Shown here piece after piece: positions 16,274 through 28,739 of a stretch of 64,000 nucleotides of DNA (position 1 is the first letter of the stretch; each line of letters opens with the position of its first letter). Position numbers and translations under genes: made by a program. Source of the stretch: Microbacterium oryzae (GTDB taxonomy: Bacteria > Actinomycetota > Actinomycetes > Actinomycetales > Microbacteriaceae); the NCBI RefSeq assembly GCF_030406385.1, contig NZ_JAUEPM010000001.1, positions 124,001-188,000 of the forward strand, in the 5' to 3' direction. A model generated the notes under the pieces. That model ran no database searches, was not told where the DNA came from, and saw nothing but the letters and a program-made list of their open reading frames with translations.

Positions 16274-17349
16274 GATCGACCGCCGGCACCGCGACGGCCG
16301 TCATCCACGACAGGAAGGATCAGCACGCCGGTCAGGCCCCCGCCCTCGGTCGGCCGCAGCTCGAGCGCACCGCCCATGGCCTCGGCGAATCCTCGTGAGA
16401 GGGAGAGCCCGAGACCCGCGCCCGTCCCCCGGTCGTCGAGCCGGCGGAACGGACGGAAGGCGTCGGCGCGCTCGGACGTGGGGATTCCCGGCCCTCGGTC
16501 CACGACGGCCAGCTCGACCCGGGGCCCGGTCTGACCGATGCGGAGCTCCACCTCACCTCCACCGTGATGGAGGGCGTTGCGCACCAGGTTCACGATGACG
16601 CGCTGCACGAGGACCGGGTCGCCGACGGCGTCCGAGACCGCCCCGGACACCGTGACGCGCACGCCGTCGCCCTCCGGCCCCAGCTCATCGAGCGCGAGGC
16701 CCGCGGCGTCCTCCGGCCGCATCGCCTCGAGCGCGACCGGGAGGACGCCCGCATCCAGGCGCGAGGAGTCGAGGAGGTCGTCGAGCAGCCGCTCCAGCCG
16801 CGCCAACGACGCCAGTGCCGTGGTCAGCAGCTCCCGACGCTGACCGGGCGTCCACTCGACGTCCTCGCTGACGAGGCTCGCCACCGCGGCCGAGGCCGCC
16901 GCCAGCGGCGTGCGCAGGTCGTGCCCGACGGCGGCGAGGAGCGCGCTGCGCGTCCGGTCGGCCTCCTGCGCCGCCTGCGCCCGGCTCTCCGCGGCGATCG
17001 CCTGTCGCGCCAGCAGCAGCCGCGCCTCGGACTGGCCGACGACGAGACTCACCAGCACGCCCACGGCGACGAACACGGCGATGGCCACGAGCTGCGCGAG
17101 ATCGGTGACGTGCACGGTGTGCACGGGTTCCGTGAAGAAGAAGATGAGCAGCGGTCCCGCCACCACAGACGTGACGAGAGCGACGACGAGGCCGCCGAGC
17201 ACGGCGGCGACCACCACGATCAGGAGGTAGAGCAGCGCCGCCACCACGAGATCCTGCGCGTCCATCGAGGCCGCGACGCCCGCCGTGGTTCCCACCAGCG
17301 CGAGGAGCACCACGGCCGAAGCCGTGAGCTGTCGCCGGAGGGGAAGCAT
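16270..17349 (-). CDS. KdpD-like sensor histidine kinase lacking the N-terminal KdpD/USP domains
   Basis: A 359-residue membrane kinase. The N-terminus has four hydrophobic segments (residues ~10-105) matching the DUF4118 membrane domain of KdpD. Then come the H-box GHDLRTPL with H143, a dimerisation helix, an N-box (VNLVRNALHHGGG), a G1 box (VDRGPGIP) and a G2 region (GAGLGLSLSRGF). The cytoplasmic KdpD sensor and universal-stress domains of full-length KdpD (~900 residues) are absent. The start at 17349 (MLPLRRQLTASAV) is chosen as the first ATG before the first membrane helix; an upstream GTG is possible. It is probably a potassium or turgor sensor paired with the downstream KdpE-like regulator. 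Confidence 0.88.
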   Translation of the reverse strand: MLPLRRQLTASAVVLLALVGTTAGVAASMDAQDLVVAALLYLLIVVVAAVLGGLVVALVTSVVAGPLLIFFFTEPVHTVHVTDLAQLVAIAVFVAVGVLVSLVVGQSEARLLLARQAIAAESRAQAAQEADRTRSALLAAVGHDLRTPLAAASAAVASLVSEDVEWTPGQRRELLTTALASLARLERLLDDLLDSSRLDAGVLPVALEAMRPEDAAGLALDELGPEGDGVRVTVSGAVSDAVGDPVLVQRVIVNLVRNALHHGGGEVELRIGQTGPRVELAVVDRGPGIPTSERADAFRPFRRLDDRGTGAGLGLSLSRGFAEAMGGALELRPTEGGGLTGVLILPVVDDGRRGAGGRS

Positions 17350-17424
17350 CGCGAAGCGCCGCACGAGAGGGATTCTCCCCGCTCCGGGGGGCACCGCCCC
17401 CTCGCGGCGCGCCGACCCCCGGGA

Positions 17425-17445
17425 ATCCTGACGCGATCCTGACGC
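17425..17445. promoter_or_regulatory. Direct repeat, probable response-regulator binding site
   Basis: ATCCTGACGC occurs twice (17425-17434 and 17436-17445) with an 11-bp period, the spacing usual for OmpR/KdpE-family dimers bound head to tail. It lies between the kinase gene and the divergent KimA-like gene, about 30 bp upstream of the latter's -10 box. Confidence 0.6.
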
Positions 17446-17475
17446 CGAGGCACGTCCGGCGCCCCGACGCGGGAC

Positions 17476-17481
17476 TAGCGT
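17476..17481 (+). promoter_or_regulatory. Candidate -10 box of the KimA-like gene
   Basis: TAGCGT is followed by 6 nt and a GTG at 17488, the same spacing as other leaderless starts in this window. The direct repeat lies just upstream in an activator-like position. Confidence 0.45.
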
Positions 17482-17487
17482 CATCCG

Positions 17488-19419
17488 GTGTCCAGTTGGA
17501 GAGGCGGAGATCAGATGCTCGTCGAGAGCGCAGTGAACCCGGAGAGCCGAAGCGGAAGCGAACCGGAGATCGATCCGGGCGGGGGCGCGCCGTGGTGGCG
17601 GGTGATGTGCCTCACCGGCGTCGACTACTTCTCCACACTCGGCTACCAGCCCGCCATCGCGGCGCTGGCCGCCGGCCTCCTCTCCCCCATCGCCACGCTG
17701 GTGCTCATCGCCGTGACGCTGTGCGGAGCCCTTCCCGTCTACCGGCAGGTGGCGAAGGAGAGCCCGCACGGCGAGGGATCCATCGCGATGCTCGAACGGC
17801 TGCTGCCCTGGTGGGGCGGAAAGCTGCTGGTCCTCGTGCTCCTGGGGTTCGCCGCGACGGACTTCATGATCACGATCACCCTCTCGGCAGCGGACGCGAC
17901 GGCGCACATCGTGGAGGACCCCTTCGTTCCCGAGGGCTGGGAGAGCCTCGAGGTGCCGATCACGCTGCTGCTCGTCGCGCTGCTCGGCGCCGTGTTCCTC
18001 AAGGGCTTCCGCGGCGCGATCTCGATCGCCGTCGTACTGGTCGGCACCTTCCTCGTGCTGAACGCCGTGGTCATCCTCGTGTCGATCGCGGAGGTCGCGG
18101 CCCGCCCGGTGCTCCTGCGCGACTGGCTGACCACCGTCACCACCGCCCACGGCAGTCCCCTGGCGGCTGTCGCGGTCGCGCTCCTCGTCTTCCCGCGGCT
18201 GGCACTGGGTCTGTCCGGGTTCGAGACCGGGGTGGCGGTGATGCCGCAGATCCGCGGTCGACGTGGCGACACGGAGGCGCGGCCGACGGGGCGCATCCGA
18301 GGAGCGCGCCGGCTTCTCACCGCTGCCGCCGTCACGATGAGCGGCTTCCTCCTCGGGTCCAGCTTCGTGACGACGCTCCTCATCCCGCAGGCGGAGTTCC
18401 AGCCCGGCGGCGGGGCCAACGGGCGGGCGCTCGCCTATCTCGCACACGACCTCCTCGGCGAGCGATTCGGAACCGCGTACGACATCACGACGGTCCTCAT
18501 CCTGTGGTTCGCGGGGGCCTCGGCGATGGCGGGTCTGCTGAACCTCGTCCCCCGCTACCTCCCGCGGTACGGCATGGCGCCCGCGTGGGCGGCGGCGACC
18601 CGGCCCCTCGTGATCGTCTTCACCGCGATCGCATTCGCCATCACCATCGCGTTCCGCGCGGACGTCGACGCCCAGAGCGGTGCGTACGCCACGGGCGTGC
18701 TCGTCCTGATCACCTCGGCCTCCATCGCCGTCTCCCTCTCGGCGCGTCGCCGGCGCAGGCCGCGCGCGGCCGCCGCCTTCGCCCTCATCGCGGCGATCTT
18801 CCTCACGACGACGGCAGTCAACGTCGCCGAGCGACCGGATGGCGTGAAGATCGCCGCCCTCTTCATCCTCGGCATCGTGTCCGTGTCGGTGCTCTCGCGC
18901 GTGCCGCGGTCCTTCCAGCTTCGCGCGCGTTCGGTCCTCTTCGACGACCGGGCGCTGGCGTTCATCCGGCACGACGCCGAGCACCACGGCTCCGTCCGCA
19001 TCGTCCCCAAGGAGCCCGGGATCGGCACGGCGACGGAGTTCGCGGACAAGCTGCGGAATGAACGACGCTTCAACGGCATCCCGCGCGCGGCTCAGGTCGT
19101 GTTCCTGCAGGTGCACGTGGGCGACTCCTCCGAGTTCGAGGAGGATCTCATCGTCCGCGGCGAGGAGCACGCGGGTCACCGCGTGCTGAGCGTGCGGGCG
19201 GCGTCGGTGCCGAATGCGATCGCGGCGGTCCTGCTCGCCATCCGCGATGAGACGGGCGTCGTCCCGGATGTCTACTTCGAGTGGAGCGAAGGCAGCCCGG
19301 TGTCGAACATGCTGCGCTTCCTCATCTTCGGCACCGGCGAGATCGCCCCCGTCACCCGCGAGGTGCTGCGGCGAGTCGAGCCGCTGCGGCGGTGCCGACC
19401 GGACGTGCACGTCGGCTGA
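17488..19419 (+). CDS. KimA-like APC-superfamily potassium transporter
   Basis: A 643-residue membrane protein with about 12 hydrophobic helices, followed from about residue 460 by a cytoplasmic domain ([20 protein letters not shown] onward) resembling the universal-stress-like domain of KimA. The [15 protein letters not shown] segment in helix 1 and [14 protein letters not shown] in helix 3 match the KimA family of K+/H+ symporters, which are high-affinity and c-di-AMP regulated in Bacillus. The potassium assignment is supported by the divergent KdpDE-like pair and an intergenic direct repeat. The start is uncertain: GTG at 17488 fits a leaderless promoter, while ATG at 17515 has a GGAG site 5 nt upstream. 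A generic amino-acid permease is the main alternative. Confidence 0.8.
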   Translation: MSSWRGGDQMLVESAVNPESRSGSEPEIDPGGGAPWWRVMCLTGVDYFSTLGYQPAIAALAAGLLSPIATLVLIAVTLCGALPVYRQVAKESPHGEGSIAMLERLLPWWGGKLLVLVLLGFAATDFMITITLSAADATAHIVEDPFVPEGWESLEVPITLLLVALLGAVFLKGFRGAISIAVVLVGTFLVLNAVVILVSIAEVAARPVLLRDWLTTVTTAHGSPLAAVAVALLVFPRLALGLSGFETGVAVMPQIRGRRGDTEARPTGRIRGARRLLTAAAVTMSGFLLGSSFVTTLLIPQAEFQPGGGANGRALAYLAHDLLGERFGTAYDITTVLILWFAGASAMAGLLNLVPRYLPRYGMAPAWAAATRPLVIVFTAIAFAITIAFRADVDAQSGAYATGVLVLITSASIAVSLSARRRRRPRAAAAFALIAAIFLTTTAVNVAERPDGVKIAALFILGIVSVSVLSRVPRSFQLRARSVLFDDRALAFIRHDAEHHGSVRIVPKEPGIGTATEFADKLRNERRFNGIPRAAQVVFLQVHVGDSSEFEEDLIVRGEEHAGHRVLSVRAASVPNAIAAVLLAIRDETGVVPDVYFEWSEGSPVSNMLRFLIFGTGEIAPVTREVLRRVEPLRRCRPDVHVG

Positions 19420-19435
19420 CCGCCGCGGACAGCGG

Positions 19436-19461
19436 AAGGGCCGGGATCGCTCCCGGCCCTT
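19436..19461. terminator. Bidirectional terminator hairpin
   Basis: AAGGGCCGGGA and TCCCGGCCCTT arms (11 bp) around a TCGC loop, between the convergent KimA-like gene and clpX. The flanking A and T bases suit both directions. Confidence 0.8.
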
Positions 19462-19479
19462 CTGCATCGCAGGTCCTGC

Positions 19480-20751
<1,272 letters not shown>

Positions 20752-20842
20752 GGTCCTTCTCCTCCTGGGATCCCTGTCGGGGTTGTGTTCGAGCCTAACC
20801 TCTGCTGCCGACACCGACGCCAGCGACGCGGAACCGCAACAG

Positions 20843-20878
20843 GAGATGCCCCGGACGCGATCGCGTCCGGGGCATCTC
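20843..20878. terminator. Perfect 36-bp palindrome between clpP2 and clpX
   Basis: Two uninterrupted 18-bp arms form a palindrome 10 bp past the clpP2 stop. It is a likely terminator or attenuator that separates clpP1P2 from clpX. Its structure is the same type as the palindrome at 2035-2070 but with a different sequence. Confidence 0.7.
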
Positions 20879-20888
20879 GGCGCCCGTC

Positions 20889-21548
20889 CTACTTGGACAG
20901 CGGCGTGCGCTTGCGCGTGGTCAGCACCTGGTCGACGAGGCCGTACTCCACGGCCTCCGCGCCACCGAGGATCTTGTCGCGGTCGATGTCCTTGTGGACC
21001 TCCGCCTGCGACTTGTTCGAGTGCTTCGCCAGCGTCTCCTCGAGCCAGGTGCGCATGCGGAGGATCTCCGCGGCCTGGATCTCGATGTCCGATGCCTGAC
21101 CGTGGCCGGCCTCGCCGACGGCGGGCTGGTGGATGAGGATCCGGGCGTTCGGCAGCGCGAGACGCTTGCCGGGGGCGCCGGCGGCCAGCAGCACGGCGGC
21201 TGCCGAGGCTGCCTGGCCGAGCACGACCGTCTGGATCTGAGGCGAGATGTACTGCATCGTGTCGTAGATCGCCGTCATGGCCGTGAAGGAGCCGCCGGGC
21301 GAGTTGATGTACATGATGATGTCGCGGTCGGGGTCCTGGCTCTCGAGCACGAGGAGCTGGGCCATGACGTCGTCCGCAGACGCGTCGTCGACCTGCACGC
21401 CGAGGAAGATCACGCGGTCCTCGAAGAGCTTGTTGTACGGGTCCTGGCGCTTGTAGCCGTAGGCCGTGCGCTCCTCGAACTGAGGCAGGATGTACCGGCT
21501 GCTGGGGACCTGGAAGCCCTGCGGCGTCGCGGTGTAGGGGGTGTTCAT
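20889..21548 (-). CDS. clpP2: ATP-dependent Clp protease proteolytic subunit 2
   Basis: One of the two different ClpP subunits that form the actinobacterial mixed ClpP1P2 tetradecamer. The 219-residue protein has the catalytic triad visible as S115 (GQAASAAAV), H140 (LIHQPAVG) and D191 (DIDRDK). The oxyanion-loop motif NSPGGSFTA is present. ATG at 21548 is chosen, giving [12 protein letters not shown]; a GTG at 21570-21572 overlapping the clpP1 stop by GTGA would add eight residues and is a real alternative. The subunits lie in the order clpP1 then clpP2, only 20 bp apart, and are surely co-transcribed. Confidence 0.97.
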   Translation of the reverse strand: MNTPYTATPQGFQVPSSRYILPQFEERTAYGYKRQDPYNKLFEDRVIFLGVQVDDASADDVMAQLLVLESQDPDRDIIMYINSPGGSFTAMTAIYDTMQYISPQIQTVVLGQAASAAAVLLAAGAPGKRLALPNARILIHQPAVGEAGHGQASDIEIQAAEILRMRTWLEETLAKHSNKSQAEVHKDIDRDKILGGAEAVEYGLVDQVLTTRKRTPLSK

Positions 21549-21568
21549 CGTGTGGGTCCTCTCTCGCC

Positions 21569-22162
21569 TCACTGCGCGTCGCGGTCGGTGCCGCCCGCGC
21601 CCGCCACGTCCGCCGCGTGCTCGCGGATGTGATCCACGAAGCCGTAGGCCAGTGCCTCGTCAGCGGTGAACCAGCGGTCGCGGTCGCCGTCCTCATTGAT
21701 CTGCTCGACGGACTTGCCGGTCTGAGCTGCGGTGATCTCGGCGAGGCGGTTCTTCATCGAGATGATGAGCTCGGCCTGCGTCTGGACGTCGCTGGCGGTG
21801 CCGCCGAAGCCGCCGTGCGGCTGGTGGAGGAGCACGCGGGCGTTGGGCGTGATGTAGCGCTTGCCCTTCGTGCCGCTCGTCAGCAGGAGCTGCCCCATCG
21901 AGGCCGCCATCCCGATGCCGACGGTCACGATGTCGTTCGGAACGAACTGCATCGTGTCGTAGATCGCCATGCCGGCCGTGATCGAGCCTCCGGGCGAGTT
22001 GATGTAGAGGTAGATGTCCTTCTCGGAGTCCTCCGCGGCGAGAAGGAGGATCTTCGCGCAGATCTCATTCGCGTTCTCGTCGCGCACCTCCGTGCCCAGC
22101 CAGATGATGCGGTCCTTGAGGAGCCTGTCGAAGACACTCTGTGCCATCAGCGGTTCGGCCAT
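21569..22162 (-). CDS. clpP1: ATP-dependent Clp protease proteolytic subunit 1
   Basis: First gene of the clpP1P2 pair. The 197-residue serine protease has S88 (GMAASMGQ), H113 (LLHQPHGG) and D162 (EDGDRDRW) as its triad, and the [10 protein letters not shown] motif. ClpP1 and ClpP2 together are needed for activity in actinobacteria. The 189-bp gap upstream, shared with the divergent glgX gene, contains its promoter; I see no ClgR-type operator that I would defend. ATG at 22162 is preceded by an AT-rich stretch with a GGAG-like site. Confidence 0.97.
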   Translation of the reverse strand: MAEPLMAQSVFDRLLKDRIIWLGTEVRDENANEICAKILLLAAEDSEKDIYLYINSPGGSITAGMAIYDTMQFVPNDIVTVGIGMAASMGQLLLTSGTKGKRYITPNARVLLHQPHGGFGGTASDVQTQAELIISMKNRLAEITAAQTGKSVEQINEDGDRDRWFTADEALAYGFVDHIREHAADVAGAGGTDRDAQ

Positions 22163-22351
22163 GAAATCACTCCATTTCGGTGATGCGTCGAGTTCGACCC
22201 TACCGGCGCGATTTCAGCGCCCCGTCCGTGTTCGCCGTGGGCATATCAGCAGCGTCGGCGGTTCTCAATACCATGAGCGCGGCGCGCTTTCCATGCCTAT
22301 CTTCCGGATGCCGCGCGCGCATACGTTCGCCCATGACACCAGGAGGAATCT

Positions 22352-24535
22352 GTGATCACTTGGCCAGGCACCCCGTACCCGCTCGGGGCCACGTACGACG
22401 GCGATGGAACGAACTTCGCGCTCTTCAGCGAAGTCGCGGAGCGAGTCGAGCTCTGCCTCATCGGCGATGACGGCATCGAGACGCGGGTGACGCTGCAGGA
22501 GGTCGACGGCTACGTCTGGCACGCCTACCTCCCCGAGGTGGGACCGGGTCAGCGCTACGGCTACCGCGTGCATGGCCCGTCCGACGTCACCGCCGGCCAG
22601 CGCTGCAACCCGAACAAGCTGCTCGTGGACCCGTACGCGAAGGCACTGTCGGGCGAGATCGACTGGGATCCGTCGCTGTACGACTACCAGTTCGACAACC
22701 CCGACGAGCGCAACGACGACGACTCCGCGGGGCACACGATGCTCGGCGTCGTGGTCAACCCGTACTTCGACTGGCGCGGCGACCGCCAGCCCCGCACGCC
22801 GTACGACGAGACCGTCATCTACGAGGCGCACGTGAAGGGGCTCACCGAGCTCCACCCCGACGTCCCCGAGTCGGACCGCGGCACCTACGCCGGCATCGCG
22901 CATCCGAGCGTGATCGCCCACCTCCAGCGGCTGGGGGTCACGGCGATCGAGCTCATGCCGGTGCACCAGTTCGTGCACGACAACATCCTGCTCGAGAAGG
23001 GGCTCCGCAACTACTGGGGCTACAACACCCTCGGGTTCTTCGCCCCGCACAACGGGTACTCCGCCTGGGGCGACGCGGGCGAGCAGGTGCAGGAGTTCAA
23101 GGCGATGGTGCGCGCTCTGCACGCCGCCGGCATCGAGGTCATCCTCGACGTGGTCTACAACCACACGGCCGAGGGCAACCACATGGGCCCGACCCTCTCC
23201 TTCAAGGGCATCGACAACGCCGCGTACTACCGACTCGTCGACGACTCCCCGCAGCACTACATGGACTACACCGGCACCGGCAACACCCTCAACGTGCGGA
23301 ACCCCCACTCGCTGCAGCTCATCATGGACTCGCTGCGCTACTGGGTGACCGAGATGCACGTCGACGGCTTCCGCTTCGACCTCGCCGCCTCGCTCGCACG
23401 CGAGTTCTACGACGTCGACCGGCTCTCGAGCTTCTTCGAGCTCGTGCAGCAGGACCCGATCGTCTCGCAGGTGAAGCTCATCGCCGAGCCGTGGGACGTC
23501 GGACCCGGCGGCTACCAGGTCGGCAACTTCCCGCCGCAGTGGACGGAGTGGAACGGCAAGTACCGCGACACCGTCCGCGACTTCTGGCGCGGCGAGCCCT
23601 CGACCCTCGGCGAGTTCGCCTCGCGCATCACCGGCTCCGCCGACCTGTACCAGACGTCCGCGCGTCTGCCGCGAGCCTCGATCAACTTCGTCACAGCGCA
23701 CGACGGCTTCACCCTCAGCGACCTCGTGTCATACAACGAGAAGCACAACGACGCCAACGGCGAGGACAACCGCGACGGCGAATCGCACAACCGCTCGTAC
23801 AACCTCGGCGCCGAGGGCCCGACCGACGACCCGGAGATCCTCGAGTCGCGCGCCCGCCAGCAGCGCAACTTCCTCGCGACGCTGCTGCTGTCGCAGGGTG
23901 TGCCGATGATCGCGCACGGAGACGAGCTCGGGCGCACGCAGCAGGGCAACAACAACGGCTACGCGCAGGACAACGAGCTGAGCTGGATGCATTGGGACGA
24001 GGCGGATGATCCGCTGATCGAGTTCACCTCGGTCGTCACGCGTCTGCGGCGCGATCACCCCACCTTCCGCCGCTCGCGCTTCTTCGACGGCCGCCCGGTC
24101 CGGCGCGGCGAGGGCGACCCGCTGCCCGACATCGTCTGGCTGCAGCCGAGCGGCACGGCGATGGAGCCCGAGGACTGGGAGACCGCGTACGCCCGCTCGG
24201 TCGGCGTCTTCCTCAACGGGCAGGGGATCATCGGGCGGGGGGCCCGCGGGGAGCACATCGTCGACGACAACTTCCTCATCTGCTTCAACGCGCACATCGA
24301 GCCCGTCGACTTCGTGCTGCCGGCGGAGGAGTACGGCGAGTGGTGGGTGATCGTCCTCGACACCGCAGACGGCATCGACCTCACCGCCCGCGCAGCGGGC
24401 TCGTCGGTGCGGGTGGAGGGCCGCTCGATCGTCGTGCTGCGGGCTTACCGTGAGCCGGAGGAGACGCCGGACTACTCCCCCGCCGCGTCGGTCGAGCTCG
24501 CGCTGAGCCGTGCCAAGGGCGAGGAGACGTCGTGA
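22352..24535 (+). CDS. glgX: Glycogen debranching enzyme GlgX / TreX
   Basis: Hydrolyses alpha-1,6 branches of glycogen in the cytoplasm, giving linear maltodextrins for TreY. The 727-residue protein has an N-terminal CBM48 domain and a GH13 catalytic domain with nucleophile D343 (GFRFDLA), acid/base E379 (IAEPWDVG) and D451 (TAHDGFTL). The C-terminal domain follows from about residue 600. The GTG start at 22352 is preceded by a perfect AGGAGG ribosome site. Its stop overlaps the treY start by GTGA, so glgX (treX)-treY-treZ form one translationally coupled trehalose-from-glycogen operon. Confidence 0.96.
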   Translation: MITWPGTPYPLGATYDGDGTNFALFSEVAERVELCLIGDDGIETRVTLQEVDGYVWHAYLPEVGPGQRYGYRVHGPSDVTAGQRCNPNKLLVDPYAKALSGEIDWDPSLYDYQFDNPDERNDDDSAGHTMLGVVVNPYFDWRGDRQPRTPYDETVIYEAHVKGLTELHPDVPESDRGTYAGIAHPSVIAHLQRLGVTAIELMPVHQFVHDNILLEKGLRNYWGYNTLGFFAPHNGYSAWGDAGEQVQEFKAMVRALHAAGIEVILDVVYNHTAEGNHMGPTLSFKGIDNAAYYRLVDDSPQHYMDYTGTGNTLNVRNPHSLQLIMDSLRYWVTEMHVDGFRFDLAASLAREFYDVDRLSSFFELVQQDPIVSQVKLIAEPWDVGPGGYQVGNFPPQWTEWNGKYRDTVRDFWRGEPSTLGEFASRITGSADLYQTSARLPRASINFVTAHDGFTLSDLVSYNEKHNDANGEDNRDGESHNRSYNLGAEGPTDDPEILESRARQQRNFLATLLLSQGVPMIAHGDELGRTQQGNNNGYAQDNELSWMHWDEADDPLIEFTSVVTRLRRDHPTFRRSRFFDGRPVRRGEGDPLPDIVWLQPSGTAMEPEDWETAYARSVGVFLNGQGIIGRGARGEHIVDDNFLICFNAHIEPVDFVLPAEEYGEWWVIVLDTADGIDLTARAAGSSVRVEGRSIVVLRAYREPEETPDYSPAASVELALSRAKGEETS

Positions 24536-26814
24536 AGACGCCTCGCTCGACGTACCGCCTCCAGATCGCGCGGGACTTCCCGCTCGACGCCGCCGCCGAG
24601 GTCGTGGGCTACATCCGCGACCTCGGGGCGGACTGGGTGTACCTGTCACCGCTCCTGACCGCCGAGCCCGGCTCGAACCACGGCTACGACGTCGTCGATC
24701 ATTCCGCGGTCGACCCCGAGCGCGGCGGGGCGGATGGCCTGCGACGGTTCGCCGAGGCCGCTCGCGAGGCAGGGCTGGGGATCCTCGTCGACGTCGTGCC
24801 CAATCACGTCGGGGTGGCGACGCCGGAGCGGAACCCGTGGTGGTGGGACCTGCTGACGCACGGGCGCGAGTCCCGGTACGCCGAGGCGTTCGACGTGGAC
24901 TGGGACGCAGGAGACGGACGCATCCGCCTGCCCGTCCTCGGCGAGGACGACCCCGAGCTGCGCATCGAGGACGGCGCGCTGTGCTACTTCGAGCACCGGT
25001 TCCCCATCGCGCCGGGCACCGCGGATGACGGTGCGGACGCCGCGACCGTGCACGCGCGTCAGAACTACGAGCTCGTTCCCTGGCAGCGGGAGAACGCCGA
25101 GCTGAACTACCGCCGCTTCTTCGCCGTCTCCACCCTCGCGGGCATCCGCGTGGAGGAGCCGTGGGTGTTCGACGAGTCCCACGCCGAGATCCTGCGCTGG
25201 GTGCGCGAGGGCATCGCCGACGGTCTGCGCATCGATCACCCCGACGGCCTCGCGGACCCCGGCGGGTACCTCGAGCGCCTCGCAGAGGCGACCGACGGCC
25301 GTTACGTGCTGGTGGAGAAGATCCTCGAACCCGGCGAGCAGCTTCCGACGCACTGGGCGACGGCGGGAACCACGGGATACGACGCGCTGGGCGACGTCGA
25401 CCGGGTTCTCGTCGACCCGGCGGGGCGCGCCGTGCTCGACGCTCTCGAAGCGGAGCTCGCCGGGGGCGAGGCCGACTGGGAGCGGATGGTCCACGACGGC
25501 AAGCGCGGCATCGCCGACGGCATCCTCGAGTCGGAGGTCCGACGTCTCGTGCGTCTCCTCCCGGAGGTGCCGGACGCGCAGGACGCCCTCGCGGAGCTCC
25601 TCGCCTGTTTTCCCGTCTACCGCTCCTACCTGCCTGCGGGGCGCGAGCACCTGGAGGAAGCCGCGGCGAAGGCGCGCGCCGCACGCCCCGATCTCGCGGA
25701 GACGATCGACCGTCTCCTCCCGCTTCTCGGCGACCAGGGCCATCCCGCCGCCATCCGCTTCCAGCAGACGTCGGGCGCAGTCATGGCCAAGGGCGTGGAG
25801 GACACCGCGTTCTACCGGTATGGGCGTCTGGTGTCGCTCAACGAGGTGGGCGGCGACCCGTCGGAGTTCGCCGTCACGCCCGAGGAGTTCCACCGTCGGC
25901 AGCAGACGCGCCAGGCGATGACCCCGGTCTCGATGACGACGCTCTCCACGCACGACACCAAGCGCGGCGAGGACACCCGCGCGCGCATCGACGCCTTCTC
26001 CGAGGTGCCGGAGCGCTGGCGCGAAGCACTCACCACGCTCCGATCGCGCGCGCCGCTCGGCGACGGCCCACTCGAGGCGCTGCTGTGGAGCACGCTCATC
26101 GGGGCATGGCCGCTCTCCCGCGAGCGCGCCCACGCATACGCCGAGAAGGCGGCCCGTGAGGCCGGCACCGGCACCACGTGGACGGCGCCTGACGAGGAGT
26201 ACGAGCGTCGCCTGCACATGCTGGTCGACGCGGCCTTCGACGACGCGGAGGCTTCCGCCGTCGTCGAGGAGTTCACGGCGACCGTGCGCGCGGCCGGGTG
26301 GTCGAACGGACTGTCGGCGAAGCTCCTGCAGCTGACCATGCCGGGTGTGCCCGACGTGTACCAGGGCAGCGAGCTGTGGAACCGCTCGCTCGTCGACCCG
26401 GACAACCGCCTACCGGTGGACTACGAGGAGCGGCGGGCGGCTCTCGCGCGCGTCGACGGCGGCGAGCTGCCGCCCGTGGACGAATCGGGCGTCGCGAAGC
26501 TGCTCGTGACGGCGCGAGCGCTGCGTGCGCGTCGCGACCGCTCCGAGCTGTTCACGCGCTACGCGCCGCTGCCCGTCGTCGGAGAGGCCGCCGCGCACCT
26601 CATCGCATACGACCGCGGCGGCGCGGTCACCCTCGCGACGCGCCTGCCGATCGGGCTCGAGCGGCGGGGCGGCTGGGGAGACACGCAGGTGCTGCTGCCT
26701 CCGGGAGCGTACGTCGACGCGATCACGGGCACGGCCATCCGCGGTGGCACGCTGCGCGTGACCGACGTCCTCACCCGCTACCCGGTCGCGCTGCTGCTGA
26801 AGGAGGAGTCATGA
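24532..26814 (+). CDS. treY: Malto-oligosyltrehalose synthase
   Basis: Converts the reducing-end alpha-1,4 bond of maltodextrins into alpha,alpha-1,1, making maltooligosyl trehalose. The 760-residue GH13 protein begins with the typical [19 protein letters not shown]. Catalytic residues are seen as D235 (GLRIDHPDG), E262 ([11 protein letters not shown]) and D475 ([12 protein letters not shown]). It overlaps glgX by GTGA and treZ by ATGA. The N-terminal [16 protein letters not shown] motif distinguishes TreY from alpha-amylases. Confidence 0.97.
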   Translation: MKTPRSTYRLQIARDFPLDAAAEVVGYIRDLGADWVYLSPLLTAEPGSNHGYDVVDHSAVDPERGGADGLRRFAEAAREAGLGILVDVVPNHVGVATPERNPWWWDLLTHGRESRYAEAFDVDWDAGDGRIRLPVLGEDDPELRIEDGALCYFEHRFPIAPGTADDGADAATVHARQNYELVPWQRENAELNYRRFFAVSTLAGIRVEEPWVFDESHAEILRWVREGIADGLRIDHPDGLADPGGYLERLAEATDGRYVLVEKILEPGEQLPTHWATAGTTGYDALGDVDRVLVDPAGRAVLDALEAELAGGEADWERMVHDGKRGIADGILESEVRRLVRLLPEVPDAQDALAELLACFPVYRSYLPAGREHLEEAAAKARAARPDLAETIDRLLPLLGDQGHPAAIRFQQTSGAVMAKGVEDTAFYRYGRLVSLNEVGGDPSEFAVTPEEFHRRQQTRQAMTPVSMTTLSTHDTKRGEDTRARIDAFSEVPERWREALTTLRSRAPLGDGPLEALLWSTLIGAWPLSRERAHAYAEKAAREAGTGTTWTAPDEEYERRLHMLVDAAFDDAEASAVVEEFTATVRAAGWSNGLSAKLLQLTMPGVPDVYQGSELWNRSLVDPDNRLPVDYEERRAALARVDGGELPPVDESGVAKLLVTARALRARRDRSELFTRYAPLPVVGEAAAHLIAYDRGGAVTLATRLPIGLERRGGWGDTQVLLPPGAYVDAITGTAIRGGTLRVTDVLTRYPVALLLKEES

Positions 26815-28535
26815 GCTTCGAGGTCTGGGCCCCGAACGCGGGGACGGTGGCGTTGCTGCTGGACGGCGACCGCCACGACATGCACGCGGTGGGTGACGGA
26901 TGGTGGAGCGCTGTCATCGAGGAGCGAGCCGGCGCCGACTACGGCTACCTCCTCGACGACGACGAGACGCCCCTTCCCGACCCGCGCTCGCGCCGACAGC
27001 CGGACGGCGTGCACGGCCTCAGCCGCGTGCACGACCCGAGCGCCTACGCGTGGACCGACGAGGGATGGACGGGCCGCCAGCTCGCCGGCGGGCTCATCTA
27101 CGAGCTGCACATCGGCACGTTCACCCCGGAGGGGACGTTCGACGCGGCGATCGCGCGGCTGCCGCACCTCGTCGAGCTCGGCGTGGACTTCGTGGAGATC
27201 CTGCCGGTGAACGCCTTCAACGGCACGCATAACTGGGGCTACGACGGCGTCCTCTGGTACGCCGTGTCGGAGAGCTACGGCGGGCCCGAGGCGTACCAGC
27301 GGTTCGTCGACGCGTGTCACGGCGCCGGTCTCGGCGTCGTGCAGGACGTCGTCTACAACCACCTCGGGCCGAGCGGCAACTACCTCCCGCGGTACGCGCC
27401 GTACCTCTCGGACGCCAGTGCGAACACCTGGGGCGCGTCGGTCGACTTCAGCCGGCCCGAGGTGCGCGCCTTCGTCGTCGACAACGCCCTGATGTGGTTG
27501 CGCGACAACCACGTCGACGCGCTGCGCCTCGACGCGGTGCACGCGCTCGTCGACGACGGCCCCGTGCACATCCTGCAGGAGCTCGCGGAGGAGGTGGACG
27601 CGCTGAGCGCGCACCTGCGCCGGCCGCTCACGCTCATCGCGGAGTCGGACCTCAACGACCCGAAGCTCATCACCCCGCGAGAGGCGGGCGGCTACGGCCT
27701 CCATGCGCAGTGGAGCGACGACTACCACCACGCCGTGCACGTGGCGCTGACGGGCGAGACGACCGGCTACTACGCCGACTTCGAGCCGATGTCTGCCCTG
27801 GCGAAGGTCGCCACGCGCGGCTTCTTCCACGACGGCACATGGTCGTCGTTCCGCGAGCGCGAGCACGGCAAACCCATCCCGCCCGAGACGCCCACCTGGC
27901 GGCTCGTCACCTATGCGCAGAACCACGATCAGATCGGCAACCGCGCGACCGGCGACCGCCTGAGTCAGACGCTCGACGACGACCGGCTCGCCCTGGCCGC
28001 CCTCCTCTCCCTCGCGACGCCCTACACGCCCATGCTGTTCATGGGCGAGGAGTGGGGCGCCTCGACTCCCTGGCAGTTCTTCACCTCCCACCCCGAGCCC
28101 GAGCTCGCGGAGGCGACGGCGGAGGGTCGGATTGAGGAGTTCGCGAAGATGGGCTGGGACCGGGACATCGTGCCCGACCCGCAGGACCCGGAGACCTTCA
28201 CGCGATCGCACCTGGACTGGGACGAGCCCTACCCGGCCGACGGCGAGCCGACCCGGCACACGCGCCTCCTCGGGGTGCACCGGTCGCTGGCCCGACTGCG
28301 GCGGAGCGAGCCGGAGCTCACCGACCCGCGATTCGGGCGGCTCTCAGCGGAGTGGAGCGAGGAGCCGCGCTGGATCCGCCTGCGGCGCGGCGGTCTCGAG
28401 ATCGCCGTCAACCTCTCCGAGGAGCCGCTGTCGATCGGGCGCCCGTCGGAGGTGCTGTTCGCGACGGCGGCGCTGGGTGAGGCGGATGGAGCCATGACGG
28501 TGCCGCCCCAGGGTGGCGCGATCGTCCGGGTCTGA
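26811..28535 (+). CDS. treZ: Malto-oligosyltrehalose trehalohydrolase
   Basis: Releases free trehalose from maltooligosyl trehalose; the last step of the TreYZ route. The 574-residue protein starts with a CBM48-like domain ([19 protein letters not shown]). The GH13 catalytic residues are D241 (LRLDAVHAL), E278 (LIAESDLND) and D373 (QNHDQIGNR). The ATG at 26811 overlaps the treY stop and follows AGGAGG. Two nearly identical hairpins follow its stop before the convergent tig gene. Trehalose made here probably serves as osmoprotectant. Confidence 0.97.
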   Translation: MSFEVWAPNAGTVALLLDGDRHDMHAVGDGWWSAVIEERAGADYGYLLDDDETPLPDPRSRRQPDGVHGLSRVHDPSAYAWTDEGWTGRQLAGGLIYELHIGTFTPEGTFDAAIARLPHLVELGVDFVEILPVNAFNGTHNWGYDGVLWYAVSESYGGPEAYQRFVDACHGAGLGVVQDVVYNHLGPSGNYLPRYAPYLSDASANTWGASVDFSRPEVRAFVVDNALMWLRDNHVDALRLDAVHALVDDGPVHILQELAEEVDALSAHLRRPLTLIAESDLNDPKLITPREAGGYGLHAQWSDDYHHAVHVALTGETTGYYADFEPMSALAKVATRGFFHDGTWSSFREREHGKPIPPETPTWRLVTYAQNHDQIGNRATGDRLSQTLDDDRLALAALLSLATPYTPMLFMGEEWGASTPWQFFTSHPEPELAEATAEGRIEEFAKMGWDRDIVPDPQDPETFTRSHLDWDEPYPADGEPTRHTRLLGVHRSLARLRRSEPELTDPRFGRLSAEWSEEPRWIRLRRGGLEIAVNLSEEPLSIGRPSEVLFATAALGEADGAMTVPPQGGAIVRV

Positions 28536-28554
28536 GGCTCTCCCGACGCGCGAG

Positions 28555-28586
28555 AGAGCGCGGGTGCCATCCGGCACCCGCGCTCT
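28555..28586. terminator. Terminator hairpin, copy 1 after treZ
   Basis: Fourteen-bp arms AGAGCGCGGGTGCC and GGCACCCGCGCTCT around ATCC, followed by TTTCG. Part of a duplicated pair; the second copy is at 28692-28727, 138 bp away in the same orientation. Confidence 0.85.
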
Positions 28587-28691
28587 TTCGCGCGTGGCGC
28601 GGCACCCGGCGGTGCGACCTCACGGAATGCACGCGTCTCAGCCGCAGAACGGCACCCCTGAGTCAGACCGCCATCTCCGGCCGGATACACG

Positions 28692-28727
28692 AGAGAGCGC
28701 GGGTGCCATCCGGCACCCGCGCTCTCT
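28692..28727. terminator. Terminator hairpin, copy 2 before tig stop
   Basis: Same hairpin as copy 1, extended to 16-bp arms (28692-28707 and 28712-28727) around ATCC. It lies 13 bp past the tig stop on the minus strand and probably terminates tig, while copy 1 serves treZ. The 100 bp between the two copies holds nothing recognisable. Confidence 0.85.
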
Positions 28728-28739
28728 TGTGGTGAGGTG

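Noticed and set aside
15599..17349. Canonical kdpDE with kdpFABC
   Set aside because: No KdpA, B, C or F genes are in the window and the kinase lacks the KdpD sensor and USP domains.
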